The notes under the pieces: model-generated
Database searches by the model: none
What the model saw: the letters and a program-made list of their open reading frames with translations, nothing else
Told to the model about the DNA's origin: nothing
In this document: positions 33,863 through 45,739 of the stretch, piece by piece
Layout: every line of letters starts with the position of its first letter
How positions within the stretch are numbered: position 1 is the first letter of the stretch
Position numbers and translations under genes: made by a program
Assembly: GCF_963675165.1 (NCBI RefSeq)
Contig: NC_087377.1
Location: 14,070,198-14,134,197 of the forward strand
Length of the DNA: 64,000 nucleotides
DNA from: Halichondria panicea
Taxonomy: Eukaryota; Porifera; Demospongiae; Suberitida; Halichondriidae
Direction of reading: 5' to 3'

Positions 33863-36355
33863 CTATATTGGTCCATACGCCTGGTTAATGTTGAGTTCAA
33901 TCTCCTCTTTGGGTGACACCTCCTCATAAATAGGACCAGCTGGTACAGTGGGTCCTATGTTAATAGCTTGTCCATCAGCTGCCGGGGAGGACACTGCCTT
34001 CTTCCGCATGACCCAGTACATCAAGAGAGCACCACAAGCACAACCAGAAACCATTGCCACAATAAATGTTACAATGGTGGAAATCACAGCAACTTCATTG
34101 ATGGTCAGAGAAACTTCCTTGGAATCTGTGTAAATCATGTCAAACATTGTCAAACATGCAGACTAAGATCACCTCATTCCAGTCAATGTACCGTATACTA
34201 GAATGTTTTGCAAGAAAAAACAAAAAAGCAAAATTTGCGAGAGTTGACCAATTCTTCGCAACGCGAAACTAATACACACAATCCTTGCCAGAACGCAAAA
34301 GTTAAATCGCAAAGGGTCAATTTTCTGCTGATTTGGCTTATTTGCAAAGATTTTTCACCCGCAAAGTATTCACATATGTACTAACCCTAACCCTTACACA
34401 TGCATGCATGGAAACAAACAGTAAGCAATATACATAAGTATCATTATCCTATGTAAACTGCAATGATAAACAAGGGCATTTAGCTAAATCAACTGTTGAG
34501 TATAATAATTATTTATCTAAATGAATGGTTCATACAATAATTATATAAGTGCTGTTTGGGTGATTTAAAATCCAGCACATATAATTTTAAATTTATAGCA
34601 GGCTTTTACTGAGGGAATCGCAGAGCCTGTTAGGCCATGTAACAGCAGTAATACCGTGCTTTATTAAAACGCTGTTTTTGAGCTATAGTTATACAAATAA
34701 TATTATTAGTGCTATAACTATAGCACCGAGTGTCGATTGTATCCATACTCTTGAATTCGTTATAAAACAATGCAATGCTATGCATGCAAAATTTACCTTG
34801 TCCTAAACATTTAGGTCTTCAAGGTCGAGACTCCACCGGTACGTACTATTACAGGCTGTCCAATGAGCTCGTATCCTTCTTCGCACCAAAACCTGATAGT
34901 TAAATGCTCACCAATGCTCGTGTAGGAATATTTGAGTAATGGGTTGTTGGTTAGTTTTTCTGGAAGGGCACTGCATTTCTCTGCATACAAGTATAGCATA
35001 CACATGCACTATTTAAAAAAACACTATACTCTTATATTTATAAATAAGGGGAGAGAGTGACCCAACCCACAAAACCAGTATTACATACAGGAGGATAATT
35101 CAAAGACTATTTTCTATTATTGTTTGTAGGATTATGTGCAGCATTTTATTTTGTGTTAGGCCACTCAGCATGTCTTCAATTTTATTATTGTTATGTAGTT
35201 AACATTACCTTCTTCACAAAGTAGGTCAGCAGGATTTGGCACCCACTCTCCTCTTCCTGAAACTTTAACACAAGTTGCTGTTCTTGGGTGACTGGGAAGT
35301 AGACCATCGTCACACTGGAGCACAATTTCTGATCCCTCCGTGAAACCAGATTCAGCAGATAAAATACTAAGGCTCCCGTTGATAGGAGCAGAAGGTGTAT
35401 CACACATAATAGCACCAGCTTGGGGAGAAATGGGGATCTAATTAGGATTATGATTTATTTGATCTAATACCTGGTATGATATCGCTGTATGTAGTGATAT
35501 TACTAGTCCCTATGCTGCTAGCTTGAAGGGTGACAACATAGATCCTGTCATTTCCAGTCACCAAAACTTCAAAGGGGACAAAGCAAGTTGGTGTACATAC
35601 ATTACTGCTCACACTTTTGCTATAGCTTGTATCTTCATAGAGAAGGGAAAAATTGTAAAACATCTCCTCCTGATATTGCGAGCATTCAGCCTGCGAAGTG
35701 TGCAGTTGACTTGTTGCAAAACCAATTATGACAAACTTACGTATTGTTTCCAAGTGACAACCAGTATAACTATAGACGGGATAGATGATGTATTGATTCT
35801 TACACTGAAGTTAGAGACATTGCATGGGAAGTGTTTCTTTTACTATTGAGATGTTCACCAAGATGTCATTGTTGTTTTCTGCATCACCACAGCTGATCTT
35901 TGTAATGTTTTGTATCTCAATGGCTGTTTGAGAAAGTTCTAAAGTAAGAGTTGATGAGAAATTCGCAAAAACTTTTGAAATTCTGTCTTGTGATACTCGA
36001 ACAAGTTCAACAGATGCGGAGGTCAAAATTGAGACATTTCTTGTCTCATTCACACTATCAGACAAAAAGGTCTTGAAAAAATACATGTTTTCAGCATGGT
36101 ACAACCTCCACTGTAGCAGTGTGAGGTCCACTCCCTCACAGAACAGTCTGACAGTCCCAGGACAGTGTTCACCAACCAGACTTTCTCCTCCTTCAACAGT
36201 CAGAGAGACACTTGTAAACGCTAGCCCTATATAATGATTTTGTCAGCTTATGTTCATAGCTAATATAACAGTATACCTTAAACAGTAATCTTACCAGTAA
36301 ATGTCGAGAGCATTAGAAGAAGAACAAAGTAAATTCTCAAATGTACAGTGCCCAT
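33863..36355 (-). pseudogene. G9: class I receptor with two CCP domains, frameshifted
   Basis: Exons: 36295-36355 (signal peptide MGTVHLRIYFVLLLML), 35741-36220 (Ig: EHCPGTVRLFCEG, LQWRLYH, KISCGD; FN3 start), 35471-35690 (FN3 rest), 35209-35418 (CCP1: MCDTPS ... LLCEE), about 34800-34980 (CCP2: KCSALPEK, FWCEEGYELIGQ) and 33863-34125 (helix VTFIVAMVSGCACGALLMYW, RKK, tail IYEEV and NINQAYGP). A catg insertion at 35823-35826 shifts the frame after KETLP. A 10-bp deletion in CCP2 relative to G10 gives a second stop. All other exons are open, so inactivation is recent. Confidence 0.83.
34130..34795. other. Long intron of G9, matched by 38170-38825 in G10
   Basis: The intron between the membrane exon and CCP2 is conserved between the two units (for example aaatcgcaa and gtcaattttctgctgatttg). 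The copies differ by insertions of atgcatgc-like and taattata-like words. No exon seen in it. Confidence 0.6.
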
Positions 36356-36499
36356 TAATTATTCTTTTCTATACAATCTGGGTAAATTAATGTTAGTAAA
36401 TTGCATGCAGTTTTTTAGCAACAAAGATTCATTCAGATTCAAATCAGGTGATTTGTCATATAGGCTATAATTATAAACTATATGCCACACTTTTTACCT

Positions 36500-36660
36500 G
36501 CAGTTACGAGAGTACTTCGAGGCTGTCGAAAACAAAGATCCCCTTCACATTCCAATCGATATTTGCAAAAGGGAAGAGGTTCACAAGGTATTGGGTATGG
36601 CTGAGTTTGGTTATACAAATTTAATGAGGAAAAGGGACCAAAATTAAGAGGGTAAAAGCT
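36500..36660. repeat. Upstream repeat R, copy 4 (upstream of G9)
   Basis: Begins about 145 bp upstream of the G9 start codon, in the same orientation as at G4 and G6. Nearly identical to 31785-31950. Confidence 0.8.
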
Positions 36661-36849
36661 TGTTGCAGATGTCTTCATCATCATCGAGGGTATAATGTGA
36701 CATGTGCAATGCATGTGCTATAGCAAAACTGCTTTTTGCCTTAACTAACTGCATATATACAGTCATAACAATGTCCATAGAAAAATCTGCGGCGGTGGTG
36801 TGATTCAACGGGTAGATCTCTTTCGAAAGCAGTTTAGCCTTTATATACT

Positions 36850-37290
36850 CTTAATTCATAGCTGTTCACCGTATACAGTTACGTCCGTTGGTTCTTCACG
36901 CTGTGGGATCTCCTTACTGTATCATCAATTGAAGTTCTTCTGGAATTCTTGTTCTTTAATGATCTCCACAGTTATCATCATGCATGTTCCTGTAGCTGTG
37001 ATAACTCCGAGAAGAGAAGAAAAGTTACCAAATTGCTGATCTGCCAAGCTTCGTGATACATGTGTTAGGTGGATAAATTGGAAAGGGGACTCAAGGCTCA
37101 GATGTATAGGACAGTGTTATTTGGTTCAAATGAATGGATCACATTGATTGCCATCTCCATTGTATATGACTTGTCAAAATGGTGAGGTCCTCTCCGTCAC
37201 AGAACAGTCTGATAGTTCCAGGACATGCAGTGTTCACCAACCAGACTCACTCCTCCCTCAACACTCGACAGCCATGCAGAGAGACACTAT
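36850..37290 (-). pseudogene. Relic Ig exon of G3 type, copy 2
   Basis: Copy of 32860-33270 with the same internal catg insertion (37224-37227) and the same downstream block (acaacgtggcatacctgtca-like). The insertion therefore predates the duplication of these two units. Confidence 0.8.
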
Positions 37291-37655
37291 TATATACTCA
37301 TACTCAACGTGGCATACCTGTCAAATGGTCAGGATATTGTATACCGTGTAGGAGAAGTGTTCTAGTGGATAATTTTCGTTGGTGAAAACCCATTTAAATA
37401 TTTCGTAATATTCCTACAGCTCGGATTAGAGACGTTGAATCTATTTGTGTTCATAGCTTTAACTTTCGTACGATGCTCTTCATTCGAATATTTATACCAT
37501 ACGAAAATAACCCGCTAATACGGTATATAATCCGGAATGAATGTACCTAAGCACAATGCTTGAACGTAGAATAAGAAAGCTATAATGAGGAATTGTACGG
37601 AAAAAGTATTAATTAGCAGCTCACACATACATTATAATTATTCTAGTGACCTGTT

Positions 37656-37711
37656 AGCCTTGAATCCACGCCGATTAAAATTGTAATCGGCGTGGATTCG
37701 AGGCTAGTGCA
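37656..37711. mobile_element. 56-bp foldback insertion with 9-bp target duplication
   Basis: A hairpin (gaatccacgccgatta and complement around aaattg) is flanked by tgacctgtt at 37647-37655 and 37712-37720. The paralogous unit at about 33664 has the uninterrupted site. Ends resemble the TAGCCT family seen at 39620, 52715 and 59475. Confidence 0.85.
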
Positions 37712-37900
37712 TGACCTGTTATAATTATACACCTCCATAAGATGAACTTTCTGATTACCATAAACTCAAGACACCACAATTATAATAAGGTGATGCTCAG
37801 TTATACTTCTCATTCTGTAATCTATGCACATGCATGAATATGTAAAACGTTAACTATAACCATAATAATGGCTGGAATGTTACATGGACACTAACACCGT

Positions 37901-40900
37901 CTATACTGGTCCATACGCTTGGTTAATGTTGAGTTCAATCTCCTCTTTGGGTGACACCTCCTCATAAATAGGACCAGCTGGTACAGTGGGTCCTACGTTA
38001 ATAGCTTGTCCATCAGCTGCTGGGGAGAACACTGCCTTCTTACGCATGACCCAGTATGTCAAGAGAGCACCACAAGCACAACCAGAAACCATTGCCACAA
38101 TAAATGTTACAATGGTGGAAATCACAGCAACTTCATTGATGGTCAGAGAAACTTCCTTGGAATCTGTAAAATAATGTCAAAACATTGTCAAACATGTAGA
38201 CTAAGATCACACCTCATTACAGTCAATATACCGTATACTAGAATGTTTTGCGAGAATCAAATAAGCGAAATTTGCAAGGGTTGATCAAAACGCAATAGTT
38301 AAATCGCAAATTAAGGGTCAATTTTCTGCTGATTTGGCTCATTCGCAAAGGTTTTTCACCCGCAAAGTATTCTAGCAATTCATATGTACTAACCCTAACC
38401 CTTATACATGCACACAGATCTTATAAGTACGAGTTAATTGCTCCCTGCATGAAAACAAACAGCAAGCAATGTACATAAGTATCATTATCCTATAGATGTA
38501 AACTGCAATGATAAACAAGGGCATTTAGCTAAATCAACTGTTGTGTAAACAGTATAGGGCTCAATGAATGGTTCATACTCTATAAGTGCTGTTTTTGGTG
38601 ATTTAAAATCCAGCACATATAATTTAGCAGGCTTTTAGGGAATCCTAGAGCCCCATGCATGCATGTTAGGCCATGTAACAGCAGTAATACCGTGCTTGTT
38701 CTAAATCATTAAAGCACTGTTTCTAACTATAATTATACAAATAATTAGTGCTGTAACTATAGCACCGAGTGTCGATTGTATCCATACTCTTGAATTCGTT
38801 ATAAAACAATGCTATGCAGTGACTGACTTGTCGTAAACACTTTAGGACTTCAAGGTCGAGACTACTCCACCGGTATGTACTATTACAGGCAAAGATATTC
38901 TGTCCAATGAGCTTGTATCCTTCTTCGCACCAAAACCTGATAGTTAAATATTCACCAGTGCTTGTGTAGGAATATTTGAGTAACGAGCTGTTGGTTAGCC
39001 TTTTTGGAAGAGCACTGCATTTCCCTGCGCGCATCACGAAACACTATAATTATATGCTATTATAATTGAGGGGCTGCGAACTAGAGTGATTTAGTTCCTA
39101 GACCTAACCCATAAATTTCTGGGAGGATATGTGAAAAATAGACAGTTTGGGTTAGGCCACTCTGCATGTCTTTAATTTTATTATCGTTATGTATAACTAT
39201 ATTTTGCATGCATGTGTAAGATACCTTCTTCACAAAGTAGGTCAGCAAAATTAGGCACCCACTCTCCTCTTCCTGAAACTTTAACACACATTGCTGTTCT
39301 TGGATGACTGGGAAGTAGACCATTGTCACACTGGAGCACTATTTCTGACCCCTCCGTGAAATCAGACTCAGTCGATAAAATTCTAAGACTCCCGTTGATA
39401 AGAGTAGAAGGATCACACACAATAGATTCTGAACCAGTTTGGGGAGAAAACGAGGACCCATGCAATTAAATATATAATTTAATAATTATATACCTGGTAT
39501 GATGCCACTGTATGTAGTGATATTACTAGTCCCTATGTTGTTTTTAGCTTGAAGGGCGACAACATAGATCCCAGTTTCCAAAACTTCAAAGGATACAGAG
39601 CAAGTTGGTGTGCATACTCTAGCCTCTACACAGGCTCTCCTTTTTCTGTTCTTTATCACAATCGTTCAATAAGATAAAATACTGTATTAATCGTTCAATG
39701 AGATAAAATACGGTATTAATTGGAGGAATAAAGAAAGAAATAGACGTAAAGTTAGGAAAAAGGAGAGCCTGTATCGGGAAGTCGCGTGAGGGTAGAAGGG
39801 TGGTAGAAGGGTGAAAATGAGCGTGGGCATGCTGAGCTAGAGATGTTGGACTGCCCACGCAGAGATCTATGACTAATTAAACTTTGCCTGCAGCAAGCTG
39901 GACATGGACTTGGAACTGGAAGTTTGCAAGCACTAGAGCTAGCTATACCTTAGGCTTAGCTAGATGATCTACTAGTCTAGATTGTGTGTTCAGATTCTAT
40001 CCTATTCTGTCAGACTACTATCACCTTTTCTTGTGTCTTTCTACATGCTATAGTCTATAGTATAGATCAAGAATAGCTTAGTCATCATTATCATATAGCA
40101 GGTAGCTACTGCCACCAGAGCTGGCCACGCTGGTTCTCTGATCTGACTTGCAGCACAGCTTGGTGGTTGTCTCAGTACAGTCTTATTAATTAAAACTCTG
40201 AATGCGTGGGAGAATACCTTACGTCACGATTGTGGGCTACATATCGCCCACGTTCATAAAAATCCTTGTGGATCACGCGATTTCCCAAACCAGGCCTTAC
40301 TTTTTCTTAACTGTACGCCCATTTCTTTCTTTGCTGCCTCCACTATGTCTTTCATGGATGAACAGTGACAACAGCAAGAAAAAGTAAGGCCTGGGAACGA
40401 GGCTATGCATACTCTACTGTTCACAATTTTATTGTCATTTGTACCATCAAAGAGAATTAGGGAAACATTGTAAAGGATCTCCTCTTGGTATTGTGAACAT
40501 TCAGCCTACAAAGTATTAAAATGCAGTTGACTTGCGACATATTTTTATGAACTTACGTATTGATTCCAAGTGACTGTCAGTATAGAAGTATTGATGCTCA
40601 CACTGAAATTATAGACATTGGGTACTGTCTCTTTTACTAATGAGATGTTCACTAAGGTTTCATTGAAATGTCGTGCATCACCACATCTGATCTTGAAAAC
40701 CTTCTGTATCCCAATGGCTATTTGAGAAATGTCTAAAGAAAGAACTGATGAGAAATTTGCAAAAATTCTCGAAATTTTGTCCTGGGAGAACTCAACAAGT
40801 TCGACAGATGCAGACACCAATGTTGAGTCATTAAAGACTTTTGTGGTCTCATTCACACTATCAGTATCAAAGCGTTTGAGCAAATACATATTGTCATCAT

Positions 40901-41101
40901 GGTAGAACCTCCATTCTAACAGTGTGAGGTCCACTCCTTCACAGAACAGTCTGACAGTTCCAGGACAGTGTTCACCAACTAGACTCACTCCTCCCTCAAC
41001 AGTCAGAGACACTGATGATGAGTATACACCTCTCCATTGATTATTGAAAATAGTATGACTAGCAGATCTATTGCACTTGCAATTGGCTTGTACAGTGTCA
41101 T
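37901..41101 (-). pseudogene. G10: class I two-CCP receptor disrupted by a transposon
   Basis: Exons: Ig/FN3 40557-41101 (EHCPGTVRLFCEG, LEWRFYH, KIRCGD), FN3 in two pieces 40406-40505 and 39494-39619, CCP1 39225-39428 (VCDPST, VLQCDNG, AMCVK, LLCEE), CCP2 38828-39024 (KCSALPKR, FWCEEGYKLIGQ, FACNS, LKCL) and helix/tail 37901-38163 (IYEEV, NINQAYGP). A 786-bp element with 9-bp target duplication sits inside the FN3 exon. Between signal peptide and Ig domain a 2-bp insertion (gagtatacacc against gagtacacc in G6) puts the start codon out of frame. The CCP2 donor is altered (gtcagt directly after CAA). Not expected to be functional. Confidence 0.87.
39620..40405. mobile_element. 786-bp foldback/TIR transposon in the G10 FN3 exon, 9-bp TSD
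   Basis: Left terminus tagcctctacacaggctctc; right terminus ends ggcctgggaacgaggcta. The exact duplication tgcatactc lies at 39611-39619 and 40406-40414. Both ends form their own hairpins (39620-39780 and 40285-40405). The middle around 40195-40290 matches 48780-48900 in inverted orientation. The 9-bp duplication fits Mutator-like or related elements better than hAT (8 bp); this is inference. No transposase frame. Confidence 0.9.
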
Positions 41102-41109
41102 ATCATATG

Positions 41110-43440
41110 CTCTTAGTGTTTTTAGGCCTAGCTCTCAATCTGTGAGTAGATTCTACAGTAGTTGTTAGATCTCTGTTTTAAGGAAACAGCTCTAGCTGGC
41201 ACATGCAGTCATGCGCATTGAGTCACTAGATCAACACTAATCATGTTTTGTAATTTCCCTGCTATATACTTCTACTAGTATATTATCAGGAGTTTACTCC
41301 TGATATATTATACATGGGTCTAGGCTTTTATAATTAGGCCACTCCAAGTGAAACTCTGGTTTCTGGTCCTGAAGTTTTTCTAATTGCATGCGGGCGGGCG
41401 GGCGGCTTTTCTCATTATGTCATTATCAATTTCACCTTATGAATCTCATTATTTTGCAAATGAAATCATTATCACACTACTAACTCTTTCCTTGGCAATC
41501 TGTTGTAGAAATTACAACAACGGTAACGAATCGTTATGATGAATTAGATGAAGTTGTATGTGAGCTCCTCCCTGACAAACAAACTGTAGTCTAGGTAACG
41601 GCCTTATCAGTCAAGTAGGCTAAAAATCTGTGTCCTTTGATGTAAGCTTTGATGTCTCTTTGTGCATATGTAGTTATAAAAAAAAAAAAAAAAAAAAGAA
41701 ACCTTTGACTAGCTAGGAAGAGTAGCAGTAGTAGTAGTAGGAAGAGTAGCAGTAGTAGTAGCAGTGCAAGCAGGACTAGACTAGATTAAAAAGTTGGTGG
41801 AAAGAATTAACTGACCGTTTGGACGTCACCTGGCTGCCAGACTTTCATCTCGACTCTTCCCCCTGAGTAGCTGGCCTTTCTCTAAGCCACAAAACTGAGC
41901 AAGAAGCTGAAGAAGCAGCTAGACAGAGACATGTACCTAGCCTTGAGAATTGGGAGGCGTGGCTCAACTAGTTAGCCCAGCCCAGAGGAATTGTTACCGT
42001 GGGTACTGAACAACCGTAGAAGTAGGGCTACCCCTGGCTTTACTGAATTAACTAGCTGTGTCTGCTGTCTAGTTGGACCAGATTTAGCTAGATAATGGGG
42101 TAGAGAATAGTTGAGCGGTGCTGTGTGTAGCTTGAACTGTACTGGCTGGCAAGAATCTAGTAAGCACCCTATGCACTGATAACTCGTCAGAATGGAGGGT
42201 ATGTTCTAGGGATCTGGACAGCTGTACATCCAAAGGAGCCAAGGAGTGCCAATCATCTTCTCCCAGTCTCTGACACGCTAAACAAAACGAGCTAGAACTG
42301 GGAGTCCCAGCTAGAAATGCTAGCCGGATCTAGACTAATAGAATGACATGGAGGCGTGGTGAGGCCGGATCCACACTAATTGATCGACCTAAAGACGCTC
42401 CTGTTCCAGATTTCACGAATGGCAAGGAAAGGGCTACAGGATTTTGCAGAGTCTTGCAACATGAACTTTTAACCAGTCTGCGCGCATGCGTAGAGATCTG
42501 CCACCATGTGATCAGTAAAAATGGATTCTAAAGTGAAGTCCAGGACTTGTATCACTATGTAGCTAGCTGAGGCAAGTAGTAAAATCAAAAGTGGGCAGCC
42601 CAGAAGTCTATCTTGGGATGGTGTTGTCTACAAGGCTGAAACACTGCCATTCGATTGAAGTCTTTATAAGGATACGGCCAACTTAAAATGTGTACAAAAG
42701 AAGGCTGCAAGATATATTACATGTCCGACTACAAAACTAGGGTATTAAAGTTTCCTCTTCTACCAAGTTCCTATTGGTCATGCATGGATGTATTGTTTTG
42801 ACCACGATGTCAATCCCACTACAGTGAACTCTGCTACATTCTACAACATCCACGAGTTAGAGCTGGCACCACTGGTTGAAAGCTCGAAGTTTAATACACC
42901 AGGCTATGGCGACCTCTGCAAATTTTAACTCCTGCTGGTGTATTAAACTCATACTGCACTCACAAGATCACTATAATAAATTAATTTGGGATTCAGACAC
43001 TTCCACGCTGGAGTACTCTGGCTCACCAATTACATCTTAATATCATTTCTGTACACATCACCCTCCACTGTTATAATTATGTGAAAAGAGAGTTTTGAGG
43101 CTGCCTTACTCATTTCCACACACACATGCACTGACCCTTAGCTAATAGTCTGCGGTGAGATCAAAGGCAGATCTCTGCGCATGTGCAGACCGATTAATGC
43201 AAGAACTCCGCAAAACCAGAAGCCAGAAACCAGAGTATCACTTGGAGTGGCCTTATCTCTATCTATGATCTACATGTACAGTTAGCCACCAATAGAACTC
43301 AATATCTCAGGCTGCGCTGACAGTGGAAATGAAGGTATAAATAAACGATGTAGACACAATCTTGAAATAATGTTTTTATATACCTATCGGATGGTGGCGG
43401 TATAGTGTGTCTTGTTATATTGCAGCTCTTACTGTCTTAC
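41110..43440. other. Intergenic stretch, repeats but no clear gene
   Basis: Contains a gcgggcgggcgg run at 41390, an A tract at 41679-41698, a triplet-rich patch (agtagcagtagtag) at 41720-41765, and at 42695-42750 a frame reading LKCVQKKAARYIT that is reminiscent of non-LTR reverse transcriptase C-termini but too short to assign. Confidence 0.45.
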
Positions 43441-43450
43441 GATACATTAT

Positions 43451-43682
43451 ATACCGTATAGCACGAAATTTTCGAGGGGCTTAATTTTCGTGGATTTCGT
43501 TGATTAGCAATCCTACACGAAAATTAAGTCCACGAAAATCGTTCTTTACCTGCTATAACGTGCAAAATTTAAAGGCGTGGCTTCCGGTAAGCAGTCATTC
43601 CGCGAACATTGTGCAACGAAATGCTTTTAGAGGCCATTCCACGAAATATAAGTTCCTCGAAAATTTCGCGCTATACGGTATA
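43451..43682. mobile_element. MITE of the ataccgtatagc / gctatacggtat family
   Basis: Inverted termini ataccgtatagcacgaaatt and aatttcgcgctatacggtat bound a 232-bp element with internal inverted cttaattttcgtg blocks. Relatives at 31660 and, more distantly, 14558 and 49840. Confidence 0.8.
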
Positions 43683-43857
43683 TACTGTTTCACACTCCCT
43701 CCCATCAAGCCTGTCTTTGACATGCATAGTCAGTCTTGCATCGTGTCACTGCATGTGTACTGTGGCCTGGTCTATAAGTAAAGTGGTTTCAATCAGTTAC
43801 TCGCAATGGACAGATTGGTGATTTTTGTGTGCTGAGTCTCACAATACACAATAAAAC

Positions 43858-44104
43858 AGGGGCGTACAATTACAGGAAGGAGGCAGACTAGGGCAGGGTG
43901 CTTGCACCCGAAAAATTACACCACACTTATAATTAATTAGTACGTGTAGAAGAGCTCCTTTCTGCTCTCTGGCAGTTTTTATATATACCTACAGCCAGCA
44001 GTATAGAGCTAGAGCTATTAACGCAATAGTGAGGCGAGTCACATGACACAATATAGTTCAGGAGGTAAGGGCCTCCTCTGCCTCATTGCTATAGTTACGC
44101 CCCT
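43858..44104. mobile_element. MITE with aggggcgta ends
   Basis: The left end aggggcgtacaattacagg is mirrored at the right (ctatagttacgcccct), and the gaaggaggcag / ctgcctc blocks are also inverted. A partial relative starts at 58850 (aggggcgtaactagaaattt). Confidence 0.75.
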
Positions 44105-44699
44105 GCATGTAGTATATATAATTATTGCTCTTTCATTTCCTTTTAAACCGCTCTATATGCAGGTTAGCAAATATAATAATCGGTGCACATAGTTATTATG
44201 CAACACATAATAATTATTATAACATAAATGGTGATTGTTGTTGATAATGGATAATGGTATATACACATGTATAGGTTACTACACTTCAACATTGTGTGTG
44301 CAACTCCTTTAAATACTGAGTATCCAAGCAGCAAAAGGTGGCTTCCCTGGGAAAACCCCATGAATTGATGACATGGCATGTTGAATTCATATACCAGTTG
44401 ATAAACAGTGTGGGCTAAATGTTATCAGTAGCCACATCACACTATATTATTTACGAGTGCGAGGATAAAGTAGGTGGGTTCATAGGTGCACATAGCACAT
44501 ATTTTCAATGTTGAAACTGTCAGTATAAATATCTCTAGCTGCAGGGGGCCGTGGCCACTGGAACTGATAGTTAGTTGATTACCTGAGGCGCACAGTGTCA
44601 ATGGCGGATCCAAAAGGGTTAGGTTCCATGAACCCCTTTTGCTTTTCTCTTATTGCTGACAAACTATAGGCAATTTTTGACAGCACCACACGTGGGTAT

Positions 44700-44912
44700 T
44701 ACTATGTAGAACGAATTAATCTAAACCCCGTTTACACCAGGTCTTTAATCCGGGTTGAATCTGCTAATCTGCGCTCGTGTAACCGGCCTAATCTGAGTTC
44801 TAATCTGAATTAGCGAAACCACATCAGGATGTGGTTTCGACCAGATTGTATCCGGGTTAGGCGCCGTGTAAACAGCTGTGTAAACAGCTGCACCAGATCA
44901 AATGCGGGTTAT
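44700..44912. repeat. Foldback-like repeat with central palindrome
   Basis: Ends cgtttacaccagg and cgtgtaaacagctg are loosely inverted. The centre holds gaaaccacatcaggatgtgg followed by tttc, a near-perfect hairpin. Confidence 0.5.
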
Positions 44913-44935
44913 AAATTGTTGTGGTTGTAATTATG

Positions 44936-45440
44936 CCTCGAGGCGTAGCTGCACGAGGGATACGGTAAAGCTGACTGTGTGTGTGTCTGTGTGTGTGTTC
45001 CAACTGTAACTGCTCAACGGTTGAAATGCGACGAAAACTAACAGCTTCTATAATAGGCTTCTAGCCAATGGATTTTGATTCGTGGATTACAACTTCTTTC
45101 TTGAGTTATGACTAGTTTGACTCACATTGAAGGCTGTTACAGTCTCTTTAGAATCTTTCATAGCATCATCTGTTCGCACAAACTTTCTATTTAACTTATG
45201 AGTTATAGCCTTGCACTAAAGCGCTACCTTTTTGTTAGCTAAAAGAGTCAAAAAGAGCTGCTAAAGAAGCTATTATTTTTAGTAGCTATTATTAATTTTT
45301 GTGAACTTGCAGACACACCCCTTATTCCTGGATATAATGCGCATGTGCGCTCAATACCACGTGTAAGAAGATCCATTTTGAACCCTAGATCCTGGCAGAA
45401 TAAATTTTCTTCTTTGTTGAGGTCCTGGTATAAGCCACAA
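44936..45440 (+). repeat. Dispersed ~500-bp repeat, copy 2
   Basis: Same family and orientation as 1857-2360; the start cctcgaggcgtagctgcacg and the internal gacacaccccttatt block are shared. Confidence 0.7.
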
Positions 45441-45739
45441 ACCAACCTTTTCTGATAACTCTTTTTAGAACATGCTTGTCACAAATGGTACAATCTGATT
45501 GAAGGCCCTTTATTTCTCATAGAGACCTCTCAGACATTCAAGGCCTTCTATGGAGGTCCATTATAATTATGTTCACTACATGCATTTAACATTTTTACAT
45601 GATACATACAATCATAATTATACTGAATTTGACTAATTATATAATGCATTGCATGTATAATAAAATAAATAATGTCGATATTATTATTTATAACAGAATA
45701 ATGATAATGACGTTCAGAGTTCACAGTTAGTTGGAATGA

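Noticed and set aside
42343..42531. 62-codon frame as a gene
   Set aside because: No domain, no exon partners, no paralogue in the window, and it lies in transposon-rich DNA.
42690..42900. Non-LTR retrotransposon remnant (LKCVQKKAARYIT)
   Set aside because: The similarity is short and no RT motif is nearby; mentioned only within the intergenic entry.
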